This document shows, piece by piece, positions 36,044 through 43,192 of a DNA stretch of 64,000 nt. The translations under genes were made by a program, and so were the position numbers. The notes below the pieces were generated by a model that searched no databases, was not told the origin of the DNA, and saw only the letters and a list, made by a program, of their open reading frames with translations. This stretch comes from Fluoribacter dumoffii NY 23 (lineage in GTDB: Bacteria; Pseudomonadota; Gammaproteobacteria; Legionellales; Legionellaceae), in contig NZ_CM001373.1 of NCBI RefSeq assembly GCF_000236165.1, forward strand, positions 1,564,777-1,628,776. The letters are read 5' to 3'. Positions within the stretch are counted from its first letter, which is position 1. Every line of letters starts with the position of its first letter.

Positions 36044-36706
36044 ATGTCGGCAATCCATAAACCTGCTAAAACAATCAGTGACAAAATTGCCTATGGTCTG
36101 GTGAAATTTTTTCGGTTTTTTGCTGATACTTTTTTTCAAAAGCGATATGGAAATCGGGCAATAGTCCTTGAAACAGTTGCTGCGGTCCCCGGCATGGTTG
36201 GCGCTGCACTTCTGCATTTACGCTGCTTGAGAAAAATAAAAAATGATGAGGGCTGGATTAAAACTTTGCTGGAAGAAGCAGAAAACGAACGGATGCATTT
36301 AATTACTTTTATGTATATTGCCAAACCTAATTGGTTTGAACGATTCATTATTTTCGTTGCACAAGCGCTTTTCGTAGTTTTATATTTAGTGATGTATGTG
36401 CTCTCTTCTAAAACAGCCCATCGCTTTGTCGGCTATCTTGAAGAGGAAGCAGTGATTAGCTATACGCATTATTTACAGGAGCTGGATGAGGGACGCATTG
36501 AAAATAGCCCTGCCCCGGATATTGCTAAAATCTATTGGGGGTTAGCTTCTGATGCACGTTTGCGGGAGGTCCTATTAGCTGTACGCCTTGATGAGGAAGA
36601 GCACCGGGATGTAAACCATGAGCTAGCGGATAAATTGGCAAGCGAACGTACTCTTTTGACCAAACTGGAATCCGAGCTTACAGAGAATAAAAGCAGCAAC
36701 CCATAA
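36044..36706 (+). CDS. aox: Alternative oxidase (cyanide-insensitive ubiquinol oxidase)
   Basis: A 220-residue di-iron oxidase of the mitochondrial AOX family. All four iron-binding helices are visible: E43 in LETVAAVPG, E82-R-M-H85 in NERMHL, E134 region in LEEEAVISYTHY, and E184-x-x-H187 in DEEEHRDVNH. It oxidises ubiquinol and reduces O2 to water without pumping protons, and is resistant to NO and cyanide. Two amphipathic hydrophobic helices anchor it on one face of the inner membrane. Ribosome-binding site AAAGGAG. Preceded by an NsrR-type operator and co-transcribed with the tehB-like gene 35 bp downstream. Confidence 0.94.
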   Translation: MSAIHKPAKTISDKIAYGLVKFFRFFADTFFQKRYGNRAIVLETVAAVPGMVGAALLHLRCLRKIKNDEGWIKTLLEEAENERMHLITFMYIAKPNWFERFIIFVAQALFVVLYLVMYVLSSKTAHRFVGYLEEEAVISYTHYLQELDEGRIENSPAPDIAKIYWGLASDARLREVLLAVRLDEEEHRDVNHELADKLASERTLLTKLESELTENKSSNP

Positions 36707-36741
36707 GCTAATTGTTAATAAACCAGAGACAAGGGTGCATC

Positions 36742-37638
36742 ATGATAGCAGAATACAGTGAGTTAATGTGTTATAAACACATAGAGGTTGAAAGCCATGG
36801 AAAATTGAAATTTTTCCTTGAAAAACATAGTACCAAGGAAGGAACATGGGGGCAGCTTACCCTGCTTGAAGGAGCAATCGATTTTGTATTCCTAAATGGT
36901 CAGGGGCAGGAACTATCGCGCACTCAAATCAACGAAGAACATCCCCAATTAATGATTCCGCCTGCTGCGTGGCATAAAATAATTCCTGTCCGCGAACCAT
37001 TTAAGGCAAATCTTGAGTTTTATTGTATGCCCCACCGCTATTTTAATAAAAAATACGGTTTAGGGGCGGCACATGGTGATTTAGTCTATGTCTATGAGAC
37101 TTATTTACGTCACTTGCCCCCCTCATCGATTCTTGATGCAGGCTGTGGCTCTGGAAGAAATTTATTGTATTTGGCCAAAATGGGGCATCAGGTCACCGGC
37201 ATAGATCACAATCCAGCGGCTTTGGCGACCCTTGAAGATATTGTCCAGAAAGAAAATGTATCGGGGGTCAATACAGTATTGCGTGATTTAAACCGCCCCC
37301 TGAATCTTGAGCCGGAAAGTTATGATTTAATGATTTCGACAGTCACCTTGCAATTTTTAAATGCCCATCGAGTCCCTGAATTGCTCTCGGAACTCCAAAA
37401 ATCAACCCGGAAAAAGGGTTATCATTTTTTGGTATTTCCCATTCAATCAGAACTTTATTCACTGCCAGAATTCTTCACCTTTATGCCGCAAAAAGAGGAG
37501 CTCTACCATGTATACCAGGACAGTGGCTGGTCAATCCTGGAATATAAAGAAATGGTAGGCCATTTGCATAAAAAAGATGAACTCGGACGCCCCTTAGCTG
37601 GCTTGTTTGCTCTTTTGCTCGCGCAAAAAATTGCATGA
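36742..37638 (+). CDS. tehB: TehB-like SAM-dependent methyltransferase with cupin-like N-terminus
   Basis: A 298-residue protein fusing a DUF1971/TehB-N cupin-like domain (about 1-95; GQLTLLEGAIDFVFLNGQGQ, HPQLMIPPAAWHKI) to a class I methyltransferase (about 100-298) with SAM motif I LDAGCGSGRNLLYLA and GIDHNPAAL. This architecture is that of the long TehB form known from Haemophilus, linked to tellurite and oxidant resistance. The start at 36742 has AAGGGTG six bases upstream; an upstream TTG is not supported. Placement in the NsrR-controlled operon suggests a role under nitrosative or electrophile stress, which is inference. Confidence 0.9.
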   Translation: MIAEYSELMCYKHIEVESHGKLKFFLEKHSTKEGTWGQLTLLEGAIDFVFLNGQGQELSRTQINEEHPQLMIPPAAWHKIIPVREPFKANLEFYCMPHRYFNKKYGLGAAHGDLVYVYETYLRHLPPSSILDAGCGSGRNLLYLAKMGHQVTGIDHNPAALATLEDIVQKENVSGVNTVLRDLNRPLNLEPESYDLMISTVTLQFLNAHRVPELLSELQKSTRKKGYHFLVFPIQSELYSLPEFFTFMPQKEELYHVYQDSGWSILEYKEMVGHLHKKDELGRPLAGLFALLLAQKIA

Positions 37639-37666
37639 TGCCAAGGTTCATTCCAGATCTGGCTTT

Positions 37667-38104
37667 TCATCGCTTAATGTTCAGAAAAACAGACAACTCA
37701 TGTTGATTGTGCAACACGGTAGCCAAACTATAGCGTCCTAAAACTTCCATAAACGCAGATTGAGCTTCATGCAAGATCCCTTTTAATTTACATACAGGAG
37801 CAATACAGCAGTTGGCTTTTTCCCTATTAAAACAAGGTACCAAGTCAAAATGCGGTTCCAGTTGCGCAATTAATTGACCTAAATTAATGGTTTCAGGTTC
37901 GGCTGCCATTAAAATCCCACCATTCTTACCACGGATGGTTTTAATCAATCCCAACTTGGCTAAATTATGAATGATTTTAATCATGTGATTGTTTGATATT
38001 CCATAAGCCTCGGTAATATCCTTGATCGTACAAGAATCCTTCCTCAAAGCGATATAAATCAAGGCACGTAATGAATAATCTGTAAATTGCGTCAGTTGCA
38101 TCAT
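37667..38104 (-). CDS. nsrR: Rrf2-family NO-sensing repressor NsrR
   Basis: A 145-residue Rrf2 winged-helix regulator (MQLTQFTDYSLRALIYIAL; recognition region NHMIKIIHNLAKLGLIKTIRGKNGG). Cysteines 91, 99/100 and 105 in PCFNREKANCCIAPVCKLKG match the [Fe-S] cluster ligands of NsrR (C...C-x-I-x-P-x-C-x-L). Nitrosylation of the cluster releases the repressor from DNA. It lies between the oxidase operon and the globin operon, divergent from the latter, with an NsrR-type box in the intergenic gap, so it probably also controls itself. IscR is excluded by cysteine spacing. Confidence 0.92.
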   Translation of the reverse strand: MMQLTQFTDYSLRALIYIALRKDSCTIKDITEAYGISNNHMIKIIHNLAKLGLIKTIRGKNGGILMAAEPETINLGQLIAQLEPHFDLVPCFNREKANCCIAPVCKLKGILHEAQSAFMEVLGRYSLATVLHNQHELSVFLNIKR

Positions 38105-38121
38105 TAATTCCCAATTGTCAG

Positions 38122-38150
38122 TTGACTCTGATTATTTCTTTTTATAAGAT
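38122..38150 (+). promoter_or_regulatory. Promoter of the globin operon
   Basis: -35 TTGACT (38122-38127), 17-bp spacer, -10 TAAGAT (38145-38150), 32 bp before the globin ATG. The NsrR-type box starts within the -10. Confidence 0.55.
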
Positions 38151-38168
38151 GTATTGCAAATACATCTT
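38146..38168 (+). promoter_or_regulatory. NsrR-type operator upstream of the globin gene
   Basis: An 11-1-11 palindrome: AAGATGTATTG then C then AAATACATCTT. The right half is identical to the right half of the box before the oxidase gene, and the left half matches the NsrR consensus except for its last base. It overlaps the promoter -10. Confidence 0.9.
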
Positions 38169-38181
38169 TAAGGAGTATACC

Positions 38182-38553
38182 ATGTCTGAATCATTATTTG
38201 TGCGTTTAGGGGGTCAAAATGCAGTAAATGCTGCTGTTGATATTTTTTATCGTAAAATGTTGATGGATGAGCGTGTGAGCCATTTTTTTGATGACATCGA
38301 TATGGATCAACAAATTTTGAAGCAAAAGGGATTTTTAACCATGGTGTTCGGGGGTCCTAACCACTACAGTGGCAAAAGCATGCGCGAAGGACATGCCCAT
38401 CTTATTCAACGCGGATTAAATGATACGCATGTCGATATTGTTATTGAGCATTTGGGGGCAACCCTCAGGGAATTAGGAGCAGCAGAACAAGATATTAAAC
38501 AAGTGGCAGCTATCGCCAACAGTGTTCGTGATGAAGTATTGGGGCGCCCATGA
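38182..38553 (+). CDS. glbN: Group I truncated haemoglobin
   Basis: A 123-residue 2-over-2 globin of group I (TrHbN). FYRKMLMDERVSHFF holds the B10 tyrosine (Tyr23); the FLTMVFGGPNHYSGKSM loop is typical, and the proximal haem His is His71 in REGHAHL. TrHbN proteins turn NO plus O2 into nitrate. An in-frame upstream codon exists, but AAGGAG sits directly before the ATG at 38182. The stop overlaps the start of the reductase gene (ATGA), so the two proteins are translationally coupled. An NsrR-type box lies in the promoter. Confidence 0.94.
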   Translation: MSESLFVRLGGQNAVNAAVDIFYRKMLMDERVSHFFDDIDMDQQILKQKGFLTMVFGGPNHYSGKSMREGHAHLIQRGLNDTHVDIVIEHLGATLRELGAAEQDIKQVAAIANSVRDEVLGRP

Positions 38554-39506
38554 GCATCATAGACTTTAATAATCAATCTTATCCTCTGGAGCCTCGGGAA
38601 AATGTATTACAGTGTCTTCTGCGTCATGGGGTGAATTATCCCAATTCATGTCAGGCGGGTATTTGCCAATCTTGTTTGATAAAGGCTAAAGATGGCGTGG
38701 TTCATCCATCCTGGCAAGAAGGATTACCCGAAACGTTGAAATCCCAAGGATACTTTCTAGCCTGTCTGGCAAAACCCGAAACAGCACTGCAGGTCGTTGC
38801 CCCTGAGAGTGCTGAATGCGAGGTTAAAGCACAAATACTCGAATTGAAACCACTTAACCACAATGTAGTACAAGTGAAACTTGGGGTGGAAGATCCAACC
38901 CCCTGGATTCCAGGGCAATACCTGAGTTTGATTAATCCTGAGGGAACTATCCGGAGCTATTCAATAGCCAACATACCGAGCCAGGAAGGTGTTATTGAGC
39001 TACAAATTAAAATTTATCCCGGAGGAGTCATGGGACAATGGCTGATGGATAATGCAGCAAAGAATCCTCAGGTGACGCTTAGGGGCCCTTTTGGACATTG
39101 TTTTTATCATAATCCCGAGCATTTGGATTTTAATATCTTATTGGCAGGAACGGGAACTGGCCTGGCCCCGCTTATTGCCATTCTCAAAAGCGCACTTTAT
39201 CAAAACCATCAGGGACGCATCACCTTAGTTCATGGAGGCCTTACTGATGAGGATATTTATTGTAAGGAAGAATTGGACGCTTTATCAACACAATTCAATA
39301 CGTTCATTTACGATCCTTGTGTCGTAAAAAGCCAGGGATGTTACCCTGAGGCATTAATTGATCGAAGAGTATTAACCCACATTAATAATCCCCAGGATAC
39401 ACGGGTTTATGTTTGCGGCCCTAAAGAAATAACCAATAAACTCAAAACTCGGATTTTTCTTGCAGGAGTGCCTTCCAAACAGATATTTAGTGATCCTTTT
39501 ATATAG
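38550..39506 (+). CDS. 2Fe-2S ferredoxin-NAD(P)H reductase, probable globin partner
   Basis: A 318-residue electron-transfer protein: N-terminal plant-type ferredoxin domain with cluster ligands Cys34, Cys39, Cys42 and Cys72 (C-x4-C-x2-C-x29-C), then an FNR-type flavin domain (RSYSIANIP, the FAD-binding motif) and an NAD(P)H domain (LAGTGTGLAPLIAIL, YVCGPKE). The order is that of the reductase components of oxygenases. The four-base overlap with the globin gene suggests it regenerates the ferrous globin, so the pair would do the job of a flavohaemoglobin. Confidence 0.92.
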   Translation: MSIIDFNNQSYPLEPRENVLQCLLRHGVNYPNSCQAGICQSCLIKAKDGVVHPSWQEGLPETLKSQGYFLACLAKPETALQVVAPESAECEVKAQILELKPLNHNVVQVKLGVEDPTPWIPGQYLSLINPEGTIRSYSIANIPSQEGVIELQIKIYPGGVMGQWLMDNAAKNPQVTLRGPFGHCFYHNPEHLDFNILLAGTGTGLAPLIAILKSALYQNHQGRITLVHGGLTDEDIYCKEELDALSTQFNTFIYDPCVVKSQGCYPEALIDRRVLTHINNPQDTRVYVCGPKEITNKLKTRIFLAGVPSKQIFSDPFI

Positions 39507-39557
39507 GTTTTTATGCTGTTTCTTAATTTATTATTTATTTCGATTCAATTAGATTTC

Positions 39558-39605
39558 AATAAATAAAGGTGCATGGGACAACATGCTCTTTATTTATTCC
39601 CTTTT
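39558..39605 (+). terminator. Terminator of the globin-reductase operon
   Basis: Long hairpin: AATAAATAAAG..GCATG pairs with CATGC..CTTTATTTATT around a six-base loop with a small internal mismatch, followed by CCCTTTTTC. Confidence 0.7.
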
Positions 39606-39839
39606 TCTAAAAACTACTACTCTGGAACCTTTAGTTCTTAGTACACTGAGCTTCGGTTTTCCTTTGTTCAAACACATAGACACTCGCCTCCTGGCTAGGT
39701 ACCATGTGCTGCCATCCAGGATAATCCCAAGGAGAAATTTATTTTCGAGTAATTGAAAAAAGAAATGCTGCTTTCGGATTTATTTTGGCGCGTAGGTACA
39801 GTACCTCTTTCTCTTGATTATTTATTTATAAGGACAGCG

Positions 39840-40556
39840 ATGAAAGCAAAAATATTACTTTCTAATGAATATAAAAATACTAAAGAAAATTTATTAAACA
39901 TTTTTCAGGTGTGGGAAGAGACAATTAAGGATTATAAAAAAAAATATGATACTAAAGATTCGACTTTGGTTCATGCATGGGAAGTATGCTTCGAGAGAAT
40001 GAAATTCCATTTATTATCCAATCGCAACCAACTCGACTGTTTTCTAATCTTTGATAATTCCGGTGAGCTTCAGGGATGTGCTTTGGGAGCAAAGAGAAAT
40101 CATGGGAATTTTTCAGACACTTTATGGGGGAATAAATCTATTTCTTATCATATTCATGATCTGTTAACTGCACCCTGGAATATTAAAGGACGTGCTTTTA
40201 AAGATAGCTCCGATAACCACCCACTAACGGATAAATATAAAAAAATCGGCACCCAGCTAGTCAAAGTGATTGCAAATCATGCCTCAACCCAAGGAGTTTC
40301 ACAAATCGTAGCTGAACTGGTCTCCCCCTGGGATGCAGGGGATTTTTTTGAAAAGTGCTCTTTCACACAATCTCGTGTACAAGCTGGGTTGGCTTATGAA
40401 TTACCCAAATCGAAATTTGACCAGGTAAGTAACTTAAAAATAGACGGCGAATGTTATATAACCGTTTTTGGAACAACCGCCGACATGAGAGTGAGGGAAA
40501 ATTATCCTCAGGATTTTGAAGTGGAAACGGAATTTAACTTCAGATTTTTAAGTTAG
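39840..40556 (+). CDS. GNAT-like protein of unknown function
   Basis: A 238-residue soluble protein from the preferred ATG, which has AAGGACAG a few bases upstream; an in-frame TTG at 39753 is less likely. The region LTDKYKKIGTQLVKVIANHASTQG, then IVAELVSPWDAGDFFEKCSFTQS, resembles the acetyl-CoA-binding helix and following strand-helix of GNAT acetyltransferases (GxG reduced to IGTQL; F-x-E-K-x-G-F pattern near the end). SYHIHDLLTAPWNI is also reminiscent of GNAT beta-4. The similarity is partial, so the call is tentative. A strong terminator follows. Confidence 0.55.
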   Translation: MKAKILLSNEYKNTKENLLNIFQVWEETIKDYKKKYDTKDSTLVHAWEVCFERMKFHLLSNRNQLDCFLIFDNSGELQGCALGAKRNHGNFSDTLWGNKSISYHIHDLLTAPWNIKGRAFKDSSDNHPLTDKYKKIGTQLVKVIANHASTQGVSQIVAELVSPWDAGDFFEKCSFTQSRVQAGLAYELPKSKFDQVSNLKIDGECYITVFGTTADMRVRENYPQDFEVETEFNFRFLS

Positions 40557-40602
40557 GTTTATGGATATTGTATTATCTTACTCCTGATAAGATGAAACGA
40601 GG

Positions 40603-40637
40603 AATATGCTGCTGCATTCAACAGTAGCATATTTTTT
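40603..40637 (+). terminator. Rho-independent terminator
   Basis: 12-bp stem AATATGCTGCTG / CAGTAGCATATT (one G-T pair) with a seven-base loop, followed directly by a T-run. Confidence 0.85.
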
Positions 40638-40671
40638 CTTTATAAAACCTGTAAACAAGCCCTAAGTTCGT

Positions 40672-40827
40672 GTGCTTTTTCTTCAGAGTGACTTAATCGC
40701 TCAGTTTTCAAGTTTATTTTCCTCTTTAGCTTCTAGTGCCCCCTCGCACGGATCCGCTGAAACCGGTTTGGATCTAGCAAAACTTGGAGAAGGATTAGAG
40801 AATGCTTTGAGCTTTGATAAACATTAA
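40672..40827 (+). pseudogene. Possible gene remnant
   Basis: A frame of 51 codons after a GTG, ending in a protein-like C-terminus (SAETGLDLAKLGEGLENALSF). Serine-rich upstream part; no ribosome-binding site and no plausible start, so I read it as the decayed end of a lost gene or chance. Confidence 0.25.
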
Positions 40828-40956
40828 TCTTTCAGCAAAATCCTAAAAGCGATCCTCTTCTTTAGAACACAGGGGTCGCTGCTTCTTTTTAATCAATTGA
40901 TAAAGTTCATTCCCAATTTCTACATCAAAACACTCCAAGAACTCCCTTGTTTAATA

Positions 40957-41658
40957 TTAAGAGAGTTTGGTAAAAAAAGTCAGTCCTTTTCCCTCATCCT
41001 GGGTTGATTTTTCCTTCTCGCCTAAAGCTTTTTGGAGCTGTTGTGTAAGCGATGCGTTATCTTCTTTTAAATGCACAATTTCCTGGGATAAGCTATCAAT
41101 TACCTGTAATTGCAAGCCATTTTGTCTACAAAAGCTTTGTGCGAGCTTGCCGTCACTTACTATATCAGCCAATTTTTTTATAAAATTTTTCCTGTCTGTA
41201 TGCTCTTTAAAAAACATCAAAGTTTTTTCCAGAGTACCGATTATATTTTGAATACGGACTGGATATTCGCTCCGTGCGAATATCAAATATCGATTTTGCA
41301 TGTAAATATCGAGCACCTCCTGTAGCTTTTCTTCCAGGTTTTCTTCAAGTTTTTCAATAGTATCCACGTGTTGGGTAATTTGATTTTTAACGTTCCCGGT
41401 CTTTATTTTGGCAGGTCTGAATCGGGCTTGGTCGATCAATTTATAGTGTTCTTTTTTAATGTCATTTAATTGGGTGAATAGGTCCAGAATTTCTTTTATT
41501 TTATTTTCAAAAAAAATATCAAAAGGAACCTGGGTATTAAAAAAGTTTTCTTCATTGATTTCTATATGGATACTAAGGCTCTCAATTTGATTCACTACCT
41601 TTTTTACTGAATTTTGATAATCAGATAACTTTAAAAGAATTTCATTTTTACTCAACAT
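40957..41658 (-). CDS. Coiled-coil protein of unknown function
   Basis: A 233-residue, strongly helical, charged protein. Coiled-coil stretches are seen at about 105-130 (TIEKLEENLEEKLQEVLDIY) and 190-215 (LSQEIVHLKEDNASLTQQLQ). It has no signal peptide or membrane span. The C-terminal end (EKEKSTQDEGKGLTFFTKLS) has the acidic, polar character found in many Dot/Icm translocation signals, so an effector role is possible but unproven. It diverges from the caspase-like gene, sharing a short promoter region. Confidence 0.6.
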   Translation of the reverse strand: MLSKNEILLKLSDYQNSVKKVVNQIESLSIHIEINEENFFNTQVPFDIFFENKIKEILDLFTQLNDIKKEHYKLIDQARFRPAKIKTGNVKNQITQHVDTIEKLEENLEEKLQEVLDIYMQNRYLIFARSEYPVRIQNIIGTLEKTLMFFKEHTDRKNFIKKLADIVSDGKLAQSFCRQNGLQLQVIDSLSQEIVHLKEDNASLTQQLQKALGEKEKSTQDEGKGLTFFTKLS

Positions 41659-41733
41659 AATTTGACCATAGAGTATATTATGCTTTCATTTTAGCATATT
41701 TTTGCATCAATTCTCCCTAGTTAAGGCTGCAAC

Positions 41734-42954
41734 ATGATCACCTTGGATTTTTTTTGTCATTTAAAGCTTATAATTAATTATGGATATAAATCTGAAGGCC
41801 TGTTCTCCATGTATTCCAATTATGACAAACTCATTTACATCAATTTGACTCAAGACCAAATTACTGCAACGATCGATGAGCTTATAATCCACGATACTCC
41901 TGTCACTTTAGTGAAAATAGCTGATGGAAGTGATCTGAAAACTATGAACGATCCTAAGTTTTTTCCTGGGTCAATAACAAATAGAACAAAAATCTATTTC
42001 TCTGCCCATGGGCGGGAAGAGTTAACCGATTGCGTACTTGATCGCCAATCAGGGGAACCCAAAATATATAAGCTGGATGATGTGGCCCAATATTTTAGGA
42101 AACTATTGGTGGATCCGGCATTAAAGGACCCCCTGATAAAACCTCGCCTTACCCTTGTGCTGTGTGTATGCGAAGGTCTGGGATTTGCAAAGGAATTACA
42201 ACAAAAGCTTCTTTTGGAACATAGATTATATGTCGATGTAATTGCAAATAAATATGTACTGCATGAGCAATTTGAAAAACCCAAAGGCACAAACACCCTA
42301 TTTCTAACCCATAGAGAAACCTCTGAGAAAGGTATGGGTAGAGAACATCAACGCCCCCATAGCAAGGTACTTTTAACTATCGATAATACCGGCAGGCAAA
42401 AAGAAATTGATGCCTACGAGCTAAAATGGATAAAAAAAGTACTGACTTCCCTGCACGCCCAAATAGACAGTTTTTCAAGATGGGCAGACTTTAGTAAGCC
42501 TGAAAATAATAATATACTCAAAGGGATTATAAGCTTTTGTAATGATATTGATACGGTGATTGACTTATACCTACAAGAAGATATTCATTTAACTGCCAAT
42601 TACTTGCTGGCCTTATTGCAAAGCTGTAGTAAGGTCGGTGCCGATCCCCTGTATAAAGAGGCGATGAAATATGAGATGTTTCAGCTTATAACTCGAAGTC
42701 TGATCAAGGAAGGTATTAAATACATTAATCCCTCCATTGAAATGCAGGCCTGTCTTAAAGCCTTGGACGAATCTGAACTAAGAGAACAAAGGCATTCCCG
42801 GGATAGGGTTGTGCATAATCTAAATCGTCTTTATAAAGCAGATTTCTCTGCTTTACTTGTAGAAGCCTCAGAGAATGGCATAGATTCCGTAATGGATCAA
42901 TTATTAGAAAAACAAGCACAATTATTTCAGCTAAATCACCCTACTGGTTCATAA
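41734..42954 (+). CDS. Caspase-like (clan CD/C80-type) cysteine peptidase candidate
   Basis: A 406-residue soluble protein. Residues 85-165 show the pattern of clan CD peptidases: a strand ending in the catalytic His (KIYFSAHGREEL, His92), a helix, then a strand ending in cysteine (LTLVLCVCEGLGFAKELQQKL, Cys144/Cys146), as in caspases, C11 and the C80 self-processing domains of large toxins. The C-terminal half (about 220-400) is helical and unrecognised. Two starts are possible: 41734 (AAGG seven bases upstream, used here) and 41809. No signal peptide. Probably an effector; peptidase activity needs confirmation. Confidence 0.6.
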   Translation: MITLDFFCHLKLIINYGYKSEGLFSMYSNYDKLIYINLTQDQITATIDELIIHDTPVTLVKIADGSDLKTMNDPKFFPGSITNRTKIYFSAHGREELTDCVLDRQSGEPKIYKLDDVAQYFRKLLVDPALKDPLIKPRLTLVLCVCEGLGFAKELQQKLLLEHRLYVDVIANKYVLHEQFEKPKGTNTLFLTHRETSEKGMGREHQRPHSKVLLTIDNTGRQKEIDAYELKWIKKVLTSLHAQIDSFSRWADFSKPENNNILKGIISFCNDIDTVIDLYLQEDIHLTANYLLALLQSCSKVGADPLYKEAMKYEMFQLITRSLIKEGIKYINPSIEMQACLKALDESELREQRHSRDRVVHNLNRLYKADFSALLVEASENGIDSVMDQLLEKQAQLFQLNHPTGS

Positions 42955-43192
42955 ATTTGCCGCATTTTCGCTGTCGATATTTCATTATTTGCACTTATTT
43001 CCACGGATTTTATTTAAATTAAGCTTTTGATTTTATTGATTTAATTCCATTGAACTCCCACCAGGGCTTTGATATGATGATTTAAAAATTTCATTTTCAA
43101 AAAACTCACACTCCAAAAACATTTCATTCCCGGAATGATTTTCTCGTATTGGAAAATCAAATAATTTTAATCATTTTTCATAGGGATAATTG

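Larger units (their letters stand above)
40557..40956. other. Intergenic region, 400 bp
   Basis: Contains the terminator at 40603-40637 and a 51-codon open stretch at 40672-40827 that looks like a degraded gene end. The remainder is unremarkable. Confidence 0.45.
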
